This document shows, piece by piece, positions 16,515 through 25,087 of a stretch of DNA of 64,000 nt. The stretch lies in assembly GCF_014695975.1 (NCBI RefSeq), contig NZ_JACJPI010000045.1, positions 120,391 through 184,390 of the forward strand, given 5' to 3'. Each line of letters starts with the position of its first letter. Within the stretch, counting starts at the first letter, position 1. The position numbers and the translations under genes are program-made. The notes beneath the pieces were generated by a model. It did not search any database, had not been told where the DNA came from, and worked only from the letters and a program-made list of their open reading frames with translations. This DNA is from Leptolyngbya sp. FACHB-321. GTDB taxonomy: Bacteria; Cyanobacteriota; Cyanobacteriia; Leptolyngbyales; Leptolyngbyaceae.

Positions 16515-17138
16515 ATGATCGGCTACCTCAAAGGCACTGTTGCATATATCCAGAAAGCGAACAACCGTGTCACCTTAACGTTAGAAGTCGGTCAAATTGG
16601 TTATGACATCCAAATTGTGCCGCGTCTGTTGCAGCAGTTGGCTGGCGTGGGGGAGACGGTGCAAATTTTTACGCATCTCCATGTGCGGGAGGATCAGATT
16701 GTACTGTTTGGCTTTGATTCAGCTGCCGAGCGCGATCTGTTTCGGCAACTGGTCAGCGTCAGTGGTATTGGTCCGCAGTTGGCACTAGCGCTGCTCGACA
16801 CGATGGGGTTGCAAGACTTGATACAGGCGATCGTCGTTGGCAACACCCGTGCCCTCTCTCGCACTCCAGGCGTAGGCACCAAAACCGCCGAACGTCTTGC
16901 GTTAGAGCTAAAAACAAAGCTAGCAGAATGGCGACAGCAAGCAGGCATGATCACCGCTCCTTCTGCGGGACCAATTCTTTCAATTCAGGAAGATGTGGAG
17001 ATGACCTTGCTGGCATTGGGCTACACCAATAGTGAAATCGCCCAGGCACTACAAACAGTAGGACAAAGCAGCAGCCTCTCGAAAACTGCGGATGCAGAAG
17101 AGTGGATTCGACGGGCGATCGCCTGGTTGAGCCAATAG
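16515..17138 (+). CDS. ruvA: Holliday junction DNA helicase subunit RuvA
   Basis: A 207-residue protein that binds four-way DNA junctions as a tetramer and directs RuvB during branch migration. Domain I is the OB-fold start MIGYLKGTVAYIQ. Domain II carries the helix-hairpin-helix motifs, VSGIGPQLALALLD (about 82-95) and TPGVGTKTAERLALELK (about 117-133). The C-terminal RuvB-binding domain (about 155-207) has the usual ALGYTNSEIAQAL. Length is normal. ruvB and ruvC are not adjacent. Confidence 0.96.
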   Translation: MIGYLKGTVAYIQKANNRVTLTLEVGQIGYDIQIVPRLLQQLAGVGETVQIFTHLHVREDQIVLFGFDSAAERDLFRQLVSVSGIGPQLALALLDTMGLQDLIQAIVVGNTRALSRTPGVGTKTAERLALELKTKLAEWRQQAGMITAPSAGPILSIQEDVEMTLLALGYTNSEIAQALQTVGQSSSLSKTADAEEWIRRAIAWLSQ

Positions 17139-17263
17139 GGCTAAAGGCAAAAGGCAAAAGGTTAGGCTTACAACTCACTCCTCTCCCCTCACTCCTTCCC
17201 GATCCAGGTTGCAATCCGTAGTCATAATGAGTATGATTTAGAGGTGAGCTTGAGAGAACGGCA

Positions 17264-17527
17264 ATGGTCAGAGTAGAAGCAATACCTATTGATAAGATTC
17301 GTCGCCCCTTGTTTCGACAAAATGATCAGGCGAAAGTTAGTGCTTTGATGACATCCATTCAAGACATTGGGCAGCAAGAGCCGATCGATGTCCTTGAAGT
17401 TGAGGGCGAATATTACGGTTTTTCTGGCTGCCATCGCTATGAAGCTTGTAGCCGTTTGGGGCAAGAAACGATTCTTTGCCGCATTCGACGTGCTCCGCGT
17501 GCGGTGCTACAGCGACATTTGGCTTAG
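17264..17527 (+). CDS. srx: Sulfiredoxin
   Basis: A complete 87-residue sulfiredoxin. It reduces over-oxidised (sulfinic) catalytic Cys in 2-Cys peroxiredoxins using ATP. The active-site signature FSGCHR lies at about residues 53-58, with the catalytic Cys inside it. The ParB-like fold start IPIDKIRRP and the substrate-contact region DIGQQEPIDV are intact. Dps follows 178 bases later, so two peroxide-defence functions are neighbours, although no shared promoter can be shown. Confidence 0.93.
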   Translation: MVRVEAIPIDKIRRPLFRQNDQAKVSALMTSIQDIGQQEPIDVLEVEGEYYGFSGCHRYEACSRLGQETILCRIRRAPRAVLQRHLA

Positions 17528-17705
17528 GCTGCTTTTACGAGTAGTTTGCACGAATGGGTAGTATTTTTTTGCCACAGCAGACTAGCGGCGATCGTTCTTA
17601 ACAAGCTACTGTCTAAACAAGCTACTGTTAGAACTCGTCACAAATCGCTCATTTCAACGTTTTCACTGCGTTCAACGAAACGATTTCTTTTACTTAAAGG
17701 ACATT

Positions 17706-18197
17706 ATGGCAATCCCAACCGAAACAATGCCCATCAACATCGGCATTGACGAAAAAGCGAGAGGCGAAATCGCGGAAGGTCTGTCTCGTTTTCTGGCAGA
17801 CACGTACTCCCTTTATCTCAAAACCCATAACTTTCATTGGAACGTGACTGGTCCCATGTTTCAAACGTTACACCTGATGTTTGAGGGGCAGTACACCGAA
17901 TTGGCTACGGCTGTTGATTTGATTGCTGAACGAATTCGGGCACTTGGCTTTCCTGCACCTGCTACCTATTCAGAGTTCGCGCAGTTGAGTTCGATTCCCG
18001 AAACGCTAGGCGTGCCCAAAGCAGAAGACATGATCCGCGAATTGGTTGCCGGTCAAGAATCGGTTGTCCGTACGGCGCGATCGATCTTTCCAGTTGTCGA
18101 TCAGGTGAACGACGAGCCAACGGCTGATCTGCTAACTCAACGGATGCAGGTGCATGAAAAAACTGCCTGGATGCTGAGAAGTCTCTTAGAAGGTTAA
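17706..18197 (+). CDS. dps: Dps-family ferroxidase / DNA-protection protein
   Basis: A 163-residue four-helix-bundle protein of the Dps family. It assembles as a dodecamer, oxidises Fe(II) with peroxide and stores iron. The intersubunit ferroxidase ligands are visible in [13 protein letters not shown] (about 39-51) and [23 protein letters not shown] (about 59-81). The C-terminal helix carries [14 protein letters not shown]. There is no long Lys-rich N-terminal tail, so DNA binding is uncertain. Cyanobacteria usually carry several Dps-type proteins. The neighbouring sulfiredoxin suggests a role in peroxide stress. Confidence 0.93.
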   Translation: MAIPTETMPINIGIDEKARGEIAEGLSRFLADTYSLYLKTHNFHWNVTGPMFQTLHLMFEGQYTELATAVDLIAERIRALGFPAPATYSEFAQLSSIPETLGVPKAEDMIRELVAGQESVVRTARSIFPVVDQVNDEPTADLLTQRMQVHEKTAWMLRSLLEG

Positions 18198-18198
18198 G

Positions 18199-18262
18199 AG
18201 TTTTGAGTTTTGAGTTTTGAGTGGAATTGACCACTTAAAATTCAAAACTTAAAACTTAGAAT
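18199..18262. repeat. Inverted STRR (TTTTGAG / CAAAACT) between dps and the HTH-GrpE gene
   Basis: Three TTTTGAG units at 18199-18222 face CAAAACT-type units at about 18240-18262, with GTGG and CCAC near the centre, so the RNA can fold into a long imperfect hairpin. The same repeat type occurs inside nurA and between groES and groEL. Confidence 0.6.
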
Positions 18263-18272
18263 TTCTTTCCCT

Positions 18273-18986
18273 ATGTCCCCAGATTTTACCCACCGTTTGC
18301 GCGAGTTGATGCAGTCGGTGGGTTTTTCTAGTTTTAGGGCGCTGAGTCAGGCAGCAGGTGTGTCAGAAAACCAAATTCTGCGGCTACGACGTAGCGATAC
18401 CCAACTGCGGGTCGAGACGCTGCTGAAACTGAGCCATGTTCTTCAAGTACCTGTAAGCGAATTACTGTCTGTAGCGGCTGATGCGAAAGGTCAGGCGTCA
18501 GCGGTCAGTGATCAGGCGTCAGCGGTCAGCGGTCAGCATTCAGAACTCAAAAGTCGAAACTCAAAACTCGAAATTGACCACGCTGTACTTCATCAACGCC
18601 TGTTGGACTTGCAGCATGAGTACGATCGCTTACAGCAACAGCTTGCGCAGCAACGCCAGGATTTGTGGCAGGAGTTTCAGCAGTCAAGCGTGCAAGTTTT
18701 GGAATCACTGCTGCTGCAACTGCCAACCGCTGCCTATGCCGCGCAGCAAAATCCACAAGCCCCGGCTGTCAAAATGCTGCCATTGCTGCGTCCACTGGAT
18801 CAATTGCTGCAAGCATGGGATATCGAGCCGATCGCCACGGTTGGCGCTGAGGTGTCCTACGATCCCCAGCAGCATCAATTGATGGCAGGTGTGGCTCAAT
18901 CCGGCGATCGCGTCAAAGTGCGTTATACAGGCTATCGTCAGGGCGATCGCCTGCTCTATCGGGCAAAGGTTAGTCCAGTTAGTTAA
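18273..18986 (+). CDS. HTH (Xre-like) and GrpE-like fusion protein
   Basis: A 237-residue protein of unusual architecture. The N-terminus (about 5-65) is a helix-turn-helix of the Xre/Cro type: LRELMQSVGFSSFRALSQAA then VSENQILRLRRSD. A Gln-rich coiled-coil (about 100-145) follows. The C-terminal part (about 170-237) resembles the GrpE beta-wing: LLQAWDIEPIATVGAEVSYD, then QLMAGVAQSGDRVKVRYTGY and DRLLYRAKV. GrpE is the nucleotide-exchange factor of DnaK. The fusion could be a DNA-binding regulator with a recycled fold or a true co-chaperone. Residues about 72-103 (18488-18582) are encoded by GCGGTCA-type and TCAAAACTC-type repeats in frame. Confidence 0.75.
   Translation: MSPDFTHRLRELMQSVGFSSFRALSQAAGVSENQILRLRRSDTQLRVETLLKLSHVLQVPVSELLSVAADAKGQASAVSDQASAVSGQHSELKSRNSKLEIDHAVLHQRLLDLQHEYDRLQQQLAQQRQDLWQEFQQSSVQVLESLLLQLPTAAYAAQQNPQAPAVKMLPLLRPLDQLLQAWDIEPIATVGAEVSYDPQQHQLMAGVAQSGDRVKVRYTGYRQGDRLLYRAKVSPVS
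18488..18582. repeat. Repeat DNA inside the HTH-GrpE frame
   Basis: GTCAGCG/GGTCAGC heptamer-like units at about 18490-18540 are followed by AACTCAAAAGTCGAAACTCAAAA-type sequence to about 18582. The types are those of intergenic STRRs, here read as GQASAVSDQASAVSG and then SRNSKLE. Confidence 0.7.
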
Positions 18987-19090
18987 ACGATCGCACACCG
19001 TTTAAGCAATTGCAAAGAAGCAGATGATTGGGGTTAAGAAGAACTATCTTAGGATGGAGTTCAATCAATCCCTACTTTTTTGGGTCGGTT

Positions 19091-20788
19091 ATGCGGATAG
19101 AATGCGTTGCTCAAGATCAGAATGCTCAGGATCAGCTTTACAGGCAGCGAGCGACGGTAGCTGTCAAAGCACTACTTCGTCAGCCATCGCTTGGGGTCGT
19201 GTTGGCGATCGCATCTATGTTCGGGCTTGGGCTTGGGCTAGCAGCACCCGGCACCGCCGCCACTCGTAAGGATGTCGAGTTACAGATTGGTGTGGTGCAA
19301 CGCTTTGGCAGTAAAGCAACTGATGGACTGATGTTGCAGGCAGCCACAGGCGATCGTCTGACCTTCCGGTTTGAAACCAAGGGCAAGGCTCAAACTGTTA
19401 CCGCTACAAGTGCCAAGCTGGATGTCGTTCAGCAAACTCTACCGGAACCAAACCTGCAAGAACGGGTTGTTCTTAGCACTCACCGCAGTTTTGAGAGTGC
19501 CGAAGCGAGCGCTAAGCGCTGGCTGGCGCAGGGCATCCCGGTCGAAGTTGCCCAACCGGAACGTTGGCAGGTCTGGGCAAAACGAGACACGTATAGCAAT
19601 CCTTTACTCCGTCGTCTGCTGTTACAGAGTCTTCAAGCACAGGGTATGCAAACGGCATACATTGATACTCAGGTGTTGCCGCAACAGCCGCGTGCATCGC
19701 TAGTGGTCAATGGCTACCGCTATACCCGCGATCGCGTTGAGATTGGGTCGTCACAAGGCACGATTCAAGTCCTACAGACAAGCGGTGACAAAAAACGCAC
19801 TCTCTACGCTGGTAGTTTACGGCTGCAACCCAATACGTATGGCACGTATACGCTGGTTAATCAGGTACCACTTGAAACCTATTTGCGCGGGGTGGTGCCG
19901 CATGAGATTGGTGCTTGGGCAGTGCAGCCTGTGCTAGAGGTGCAGGCAATTCTGGCTCGTACCTATGCCCTGCGTAATGTGCGACGCTTTGCGATCGACG
20001 GCTATCAGCTTTGTGCCGATACCCAATGTCAGGTCTATAACGGTCTTACAGGCGCTCATCCAGCGACCGATCGCGCGATCGCTGCCACTCGTGGCACTGT
20101 CCTCACCTACAAGAACGAGCTGGTCGATGCCGTCTACTCTTCCTCAACGGGCGGCATTACTGCACCCTTTACCGATATTTGGGCAGGTGCCGATCGCCCT
20201 TACTTGCGGGCTGTCATCGATTCAGTAGGTCAGCCGTGGGACTTGGCGCGGCAAAACCTGGCAGAGGAAAAGAATTTTCGCCGCTTCATCAGCCAGACCA
20301 AAGGCTTCAATGAAGCCGGAGCTAACCTGTTTCGCTGGCGGGTTGAGAGCCGTTTAGAGGATCTTAATCGAGACATACGGCGCTACCTGGTCGCCTCAAA
20401 AGATCCGCTAGCCAACTTTAAAACCATTCAACGTCTTGAAGTAACCAAGCGATCCCCGGCTGGACGAGTGCTAAACGTACGCATTACCACTGATCGAGGC
20501 ACCTTTGAACTGGTGAAAGACAACATTCTCGTCGCCCTGTACGCGCCGAACAGCACCTTGTTTTACGTCGAACCGCTCTATGGCGCAAACAAGACCTTAC
20601 AAGGCTATAGCTTCGTTGGTGGTGGCTTTGGGCATGGCGTTGGGCTAAGTCAAACAGGCACCTATCATCTCGGTAAGCTGGGCTGGTCGAGCGATCGCAT
20701 CCTTAGCTTCTACTATCCCGGCACTCAACTGCGACCCATCAGTGATGCCATTACGTTCTGGCGCGGCGACCAGAACAACGGTAGCTAA
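19091..20788 (+). CDS. SpoIID/LytB-domain protein
   Basis: A SpoIID/LytB-type protein of 565 residues from the ATG at 19091. An in-frame TTG at 19028 would add 21 residues without helping the signal sequence. A hydrophobic segment (about residues 35-55 from this ATG) ending in AAPGTAAT should export the protein. A SPOR-like region (about 110-190) precedes the SpoIID domain, which runs from VPLETYLRGVVPHEIGAWAV through VQAILARTYALRN, YSSSTGGITAPFTDIWAG and GGGFGHGVGLSQTG. The family includes peptidoglycan-active proteins such as SpoIID and amidase enhancers. A perfect bidirectional terminator separates it from ferredoxin. Confidence 0.85.
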   Translation: MRIECVAQDQNAQDQLYRQRATVAVKALLRQPSLGVVLAIASMFGLGLGLAAPGTAATRKDVELQIGVVQRFGSKATDGLMLQAATGDRLTFRFETKGKAQTVTATSAKLDVVQQTLPEPNLQERVVLSTHRSFESAEASAKRWLAQGIPVEVAQPERWQVWAKRDTYSNPLLRRLLLQSLQAQGMQTAYIDTQVLPQQPRASLVVNGYRYTRDRVEIGSSQGTIQVLQTSGDKKRTLYAGSLRLQPNTYGTYTLVNQVPLETYLRGVVPHEIGAWAVQPVLEVQAILARTYALRNVRRFAIDGYQLCADTQCQVYNGLTGAHPATDRAIAATRGTVLTYKNELVDAVYSSSTGGITAPFTDIWAGADRPYLRAVIDSVGQPWDLARQNLAEEKNFRRFISQTKGFNEAGANLFRWRVESRLEDLNRDIRRYLVASKDPLANFKTIQRLEVTKRSPAGRVLNVRITTDRGTFELVKDNILVALYAPNSTLFYVEPLYGANKTLQGYSFVGGGFGHGVGLSQTGTYHLGKLGWSSDRILSFYYPGTQLRPISDAITFWRGDQNNGS

Positions 20789-20952
20789 AAAGCAGTTAGC
20801 TGCTACTCCTAGTCAAGCTCTTTTGAGCCATCACTCATCCTTGCTGACCTGAGAATAGTTGCTCTACCAACATTAAAAGTGGTGTTTTGGCTCTTCTCTC
20901 AGTAAGTTTAGCCACGCCAAAATCTTTACCCAGAGCCTAAGGTTATAAAAAC

Positions 20953-20999
20953 AAAAACAGGCGGTAAAGAGCCATAGAAACTCCTTACCGCCTGTTTTT
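20953..20999. terminator. Bidirectional rho-independent terminator
   Basis: AAAAACAGGCGGTAA (20953-20967) pairs perfectly with TTACCGCCTGTTTTT (20985-20999), a 15-bp stem with a 17-base loop flanked by A and T runs on both sides. It can end the SpoIID-domain gene on the plus strand and petF on the minus strand, 27 bases beyond the petF stop. Confidence 0.9.
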
Positions 21000-21025
21000 A
21001 CATCAGTACAGCAACAGCGTAACCG

Positions 21026-21325
21026 TTAGTACAGTTCTTCTTCTTGATGGGTCAGGATTGTGACATCAGAGGTTGGGTAAGCAACGCACGTCAGCACGTA
21101 GCCTGCTTCAATCTGATCATCATCTAAGAACGATTGGTCTGACTGATCAACCGTGCCTTCCTTTAGCTTGCCAGCACAAGTCGAACAAGCACCAGCGCGG
21201 CAGGAGTAGGGTAGATCAATCCCCTGTTCTTCGGCAGCATCAAGAATATACTCGTCTTCAGGAACCTCAATCGTTGTATTCAGCCCTTCAGCCTCGTTGA
21301 CTAACGTGACTTTAAAAGTTGCCAT
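21026..21325 (-). CDS. petF: Plant-type [2Fe-2S] ferredoxin
   Basis: A 99-residue photosynthetic ferredoxin that accepts electrons from photosystem I and delivers them to FNR, nitrite reductase, thioredoxin reductase and others. Cluster ligands are Cys42, Cys47 and Cys50 in [10 protein letters not shown] and Cys80 in VLTC. The protein is acidic and ends in EEELY, as usual for the major PetF. A GAGAGG ribosome-binding site precedes the ATG. The product is the canonical soluble isoform, distinct from the second 2Fe-2S protein at 31209-31694. Confidence 0.96.
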   Translation of the reverse strand: MATFKVTLVNEAEGLNTTIEVPEDEYILDAAEEQGIDLPYSCRAGACSTCAGKLKEGTVDQSDQSFLDDDQIEAGYVLTCVAYPTSDVTILTHQEEELY

Positions 21326-21672
21326 GCAGTGGTCCTCTCAATTAATGGAAACAGTACTCTAAGCTCATTGGAAGCTGGCTCCGTAGCTTTATTTGAATAA
21401 AGTCTGCTTCCTGAATCAGCTTTACTCTTGATACTACGGGAAAACCATTGGTTTAGAAACGTTACGTCATCAGTGGGATGAATGGTATTCGTAATAAAAG
21501 TACCAGATTTTATCTAGTTAGCTTATATAAAGACCTGTAACGCCGATCTCATAATGATGCAAACAGCGATGGAACGATAACTTCAGTACCACCGAGCCGA
21601 AGCCTCATGCCTTAGCGCTACTGACAGCAGGCGGTTTCTATCCTTAACTATTTTTTGTGGTGCTAGGGTTTT
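21326..21672. other. Divergent promoter region of petF and bvdR
   Basis: The 347 bases between petF and bvdR start divergently and must hold both promoters. The part near 21460-21540 is AT-rich with TTATATAAAG, suitable for a -10 region, but I cannot assign it safely. No small gene is visible. Confidence 0.4.
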
Positions 21673-22707
21673 GTGATGACAGGTACATTAAGAGTGCAGC
21701 CCATGACAAAAAACGCCTCGTCTTTTTCGACCCCTCTCCAGGTCGGGCTGGTTGGTACGGGCTATGCGGCAAAGCTGCGATCACAGGCACTCCAGGCAGA
21801 ACCGCGTGCCACACTAGCCGCCGTTGCCGGACACATCCTCGAAACCACGCAGGCATTTAGCCAAACCTATGGCGCAGACGCGATCGCATCCTGGCAAGCA
21901 CTGCTAGAGCGATCGTCTCTAGACTTGATCATCATCGCTACAGTAAATCGGGATCATGGAGCGATCGTCCGAGCCGCGTTGGAAGCAGGGAAGCACGTCA
22001 TTGTGGAGTATCCCCTAGCGCTGGATGTTGCCGAAGCGATGGAGTTGATTGCGTTGTCGAAAGCTCAAAACAAACTGCTGCACATTGAGCATATCGAGCT
22101 ATTGGGCAATATGCACCAGGCGCTGAAAGCCTCACTGTCGGCGATCGACACTCCCTTTTACGCCCGCTACGCCACCATCAAACCAGAGCGTCCCGCTCCT
22201 CAGCGCTGGACGTATCAGCCTGAACTCTTTGGGTTCCCGCTGATGGGTGCCCTGTCGCGGCTGCATCGTTTCACCGATCTCTTTGGCAAGGTGGCAACTG
22301 TAAGCTGTCAGACCCAGTTTAGCGATCGCAGCGAGTTGAGCGATCCCCATTATGCGACCTGTTATTGCACTGCCCAGCTACGGTTTCAATCGGGTCTATT
22401 GGCAGAAGTCATTTATGCCAAAGGTGAAGCTATGTGGCAACCAGAGCGCAAAATGGAGGTGCATGGCGAAAAGGGCGCACTGATCTTTGATGGGGATCAG
22501 GGAACGCTCGTGCAGGCAGAGGGAAGCCAACCGATCGCACTAGGCAGTCGTCAGGGACTCTTCGCTAAAGATACGGCAATGGTGCTGGATTACTTAATCG
22601 ACGGTAGTCCGCTCTACGTGACACCCGAAGCGAGTTTATACACGCTAAAAGTGGCAGATGCAGCAAGGCGATCGGCTGAAACAGGACAAACCATTACTTT
22701 AAAGTAA
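21673..22707 (+). CDS. bvdR: Biliverdin reductase (Gfo/Idh/MocA fold)
   Basis: A 344-residue Gfo/Idh/MocA-fold oxidoreductase with the NAD(P)-binding motif VGLVGTGYAAKLRSQAL (about 18-34). Beyond the fold, segments recall Synechocystis biliverdin reductase BvdR: LLHIEHIELLGNMHQA, PAPQRWTYQPELFGFPLMGALSR, RFTDLFG and SPLYVTPEASLYTLKVAD. BvdR reduces biliverdin IX-alpha to bilirubin with NADPH and affects phycobilisome and bilin levels. The GTG at 21673 is followed at once by ATG 21676; ATG 21703 is a third possible start and closer to the usual family length. The family assignment is from remembered sequence similarity. Confidence 0.82.
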   Translation: MMTGTLRVQPMTKNASSFSTPLQVGLVGTGYAAKLRSQALQAEPRATLAAVAGHILETTQAFSQTYGADAIASWQALLERSSLDLIIIATVNRDHGAIVRAALEAGKHVIVEYPLALDVAEAMELIALSKAQNKLLHIEHIELLGNMHQALKASLSAIDTPFYARYATIKPERPAPQRWTYQPELFGFPLMGALSRLHRFTDLFGKVATVSCQTQFSDRSELSDPHYATCYCTAQLRFQSGLLAEVIYAKGEAMWQPERKMEVHGEKGALIFDGDQGTLVQAEGSQPIALGSRQGLFAKDTAMVLDYLIDGSPLYVTPEASLYTLKVADAARRSAETGQTITLK

Positions 22708-22915
22708 CCATTGCCGCTTGCCTTTTTCATGCTTTCGTTTACTCTTGATCGTTCGCAGGACATGACTTAATCCTGCAAGGCTTCCTCATTCTTTATTGAG
22801 AGATGGTTAAGGAATACAGACTCTCACGATAAAATGGGAGACTCAAGCACGATCGTCCCCTGCTGCACTGTTAGACTTCCACCACACTCGCCGTTCTTAA
22901 GCTAATCTCAAGTCC

Positions 22916-23434
22916 ATGAAGCATACTCTCTCGGTTCTAGTTGAAGACGAAGCGGGGGTTCTCTCCCGCATTGCTGGTTTGTTTGCCCGTCGTGGGTTTA
23001 ATATCGAGAGTTTAGCTGTCGGACCTGCTGAGCAAATGGGCGTTTCGCGCATTACGATGGTTGTTCCTGGCGATGATAACAGCATTGAGCAGTTGACCAA
23101 GCAACTTTACAAGCTCATCAGCGTGCTGAAAGTGCAAGACATTACTGAAGTGCCCTGTGTCGAGCGCGAACTGATGCTGATGAAAGTCAACGCTACCAGC
23201 ACCAATCGTTCTGAGATTGTCGAACTGGCGCAGATCTTTCGGGCACGGGTGGTTGATGTCGCCGAAGATTCTGTCACGCTAGAAGTAGTCGGTGATCCGG
23301 GCAAGATGGTAGCGATCGTCCAGGTGCTCAACAAATTTGGCATTCGCGAAATTGCTCGCACCGGCAAAATTGCCCTTATGCGTGAATCGGGTGTGAATAC
23401 AGAGTATCTCAAGTCTCTAGAAGCGAAAGTCTGA
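22916..23434 (+). CDS. ilvH: Acetolactate synthase small (regulatory) subunit
   Basis: A 172-residue regulatory subunit of acetolactate synthase, the first enzyme of branched-chain amino acid synthesis. An N-terminal ACT domain ([33 protein letters not shown]) provides valine feedback sensing. [10 protein letters not shown] and [12 protein letters not shown] complete it, and the C-terminal domain (about 83-165) includes [15 protein letters not shown]. The catalytic subunit IlvB is not adjacent, which is usual in cyanobacteria. The gene converges on trmFO. Confidence 0.96.
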   Translation: MKHTLSVLVEDEAGVLSRIAGLFARRGFNIESLAVGPAEQMGVSRITMVVPGDDNSIEQLTKQLYKLISVLKVQDITEVPCVERELMLMKVNATSTNRSEIVELAQIFRARVVDVAEDSVTLEVVGDPGKMVAIVQVLNKFGIREIARTGKIALMRESGVNTEYLKSLEAKV

Positions 23435-23435
23435 A

Positions 23436-23510
23436 TGGTTGTTAGTTGTTAGTTGTTAGCTTGAGACTGGATTTTGTCTAACGACCAACAACTAAAAACC
23501 AACAACTTTA
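23436..23510. repeat. Inverted GTTAGTT / CCAACAACT repeats between ilvH and trmFO
   Basis: Tandem GTTAGTT units just after ilvH (23436-23460) face CAACAACTAAAAACCAACAAC near 23485-23506 and can form an imperfect hairpin between two convergent genes, perhaps serving as a transcription barrier. The heptamer unit is again STRR-like. Confidence 0.55.
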
Positions 23511-24866
23511 TGCTGCTACACGAAGCTGATTCATCCATGTAGCAAGATCGTTAAAGGAGCGATCGCGGTACATGCCATACCGTTCTTGCTTGTTGCGAAT
23601 GCGTTTGGGCAGTTCTGGCAGAATCCCAAAGTTAGGCGGCATGGGTTGAAAATGCTTGGGCGATGCCGAACTAATGAAGTCGAACAAGGCACCCATCATG
23701 GTGGTTACAGGTAGGGCGATCGGCGCTTGTCCTAACGCGACCCGCGCTGCATTCGTGCCAGCCAGCCAGCCGCCCGCTGCTGCTGCTGTGTAACCTTCAG
23801 TGCCGACCAATTGACCTGCGGCGAGCAAGGTTTCGCGCTGCTTAAATTGCAACGTCGCATGAAGTAACTCCGGCGCGTTGACAAAGGTATTGCGGTGCAT
23901 CACACCCATACGAACAAATTCGGCACTCTCTAAGCCCGGAATCAGTTGGAACACACGCTTTTGCTCACCCCAGCGCAGGTTTGTCTGAAAGCCCACCATA
24001 TTCCACAGTTGTCCTGCCCGATCTTCTTGCCGCAGTTGGACGACTGCATAGGGACGCTTCGTCTTATTTTCAGGCTCCCGAAAGTCTCCCTGCCGTGCAT
24101 CAAACAAGCCCACAGGTTTCAGTGGACCGTAGCGCATGGTATCTTCGCCACGTCTCGCCATTTCTTCGATCGGCAAACAGCCTTCAAAAAACTTCGCTGT
24201 TTCTTGTTCAAAGTCTTTTAGCTCTGCCTGCTCTGCCTGACAGAGCTCTTGCCGAAAGTGAAGATACTGGTCACGGTTCATGGGGCAGTTGAGATAGGCG
24301 GCTTCACCTCGATCGTACCGAGACGCAAGGAACGCCACCTCAAAATCGATCGACTCGCCCACGACGATCGGGCTAGCGGCATCAAAGAAGCTCATGTACT
24401 CCATGCCTGTAAAGCGGCGTAGATCCCCTGTTAGAGCCGGACTAGTTAAAGGTCCTGTCGTCAAGACGCTAATGCCCTCAGTGGGAATTGCCTGCACTTC
24501 TTCACGTCGCAGATCAATTAGAGGATGCTGAGCAAGCGTTTCAGTCAAATTCTTGCTAAAAATGGCACGATCGACCGCCAGCGCACCACCTGCTGGCACT
24601 GAGTGTTCATCGGCTTTACCAATCACGATCGAACCCAAACGCCGCAGTTCCTCATGAAGCAAACCAGAGGCGCGATCACTCGACTGTGCCCCAAAGGAGT
24701 TGCTGCATACCAGTTCTGCCAGATGCTCTGAATGGTGTGCCGGACTTAACCGTTGTGGTCGCATTTCGTATAGAACGACCGGGATACCTGCCTGGGCAAT
24801 TTGCCACGCGGCTTCAGTCCCCGCTAAGCCGCCGCCAATCACATGAATAGGTTTAATCTCTGCCAT
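23508..24866 (-). CDS. trmFO: Folate-dependent tRNA (uracil-54-C5)-methyltransferase TrmFO
   Basis: A 452-residue flavoenzyme that methylates U54 in the T loop of tRNA using methylene-tetrahydrofolate as carbon donor and FADH2 as reductant. The FAD-binding motif is [18 protein letters not shown] at the N-terminus. [24 protein letters not shown], a Cys in AYLNCPM and [14 protein letters not shown] follow. The C-terminal [19 protein letters not shown] completes the fold. Length is normal. The enzyme replaces SAM-dependent TrmA in many bacteria. Confidence 0.96.
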   Translation of the reverse strand: MAEIKPIHVIGGGLAGTEAAWQIAQAGIPVVLYEMRPQRLSPAHHSEHLAELVCSNSFGAQSSDRASGLLHEELRRLGSIVIGKADEHSVPAGGALAVDRAIFSKNLTETLAQHPLIDLRREEVQAIPTEGISVLTTGPLTSPALTGDLRRFTGMEYMSFFDAASPIVVGESIDFEVAFLASRYDRGEAAYLNCPMNRDQYLHFRQELCQAEQAELKDFEQETAKFFEGCLPIEEMARRGEDTMRYGPLKPVGLFDARQGDFREPENKTKRPYAVVQLRQEDRAGQLWNMVGFQTNLRWGEQKRVFQLIPGLESAEFVRMGVMHRNTFVNAPELLHATLQFKQRETLLAAGQLVGTEGYTAAAAGGWLAGTNAARVALGQAPIALPVTTMMGALFDFISSASPKHFQPMPPNFGILPELPKRIRNKQERYGMYRDRSFNDLATWMNQLRVAA

Positions 24867-25087
24867 CGCTATCTCAGACCGCTATGCATCTTTAACCAGG
24901 ATACGAGGTTCAGGGAAGATGGTGGTTGCTTGGATGTTTAAAACTCTAGAAGACTCTCGCCTAAACGCTGGCAATTTTGAGCAGGAGGGTTTCGTGTGTT
25001 TGTAAGGAGCCTCAAGCAGCTTTCTACATCAACTACGCAAGATATTCTCGTAAAATGTAAAAGGATTGTAGAGACAAAGGTTAATTC

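Noticed and set aside
24867..25087. Possible T-box leader for the LysRS gene
   Set aside because: No T-box sequence or terminator hairpin is visible, and T-boxes are not typical of cyanobacteria.
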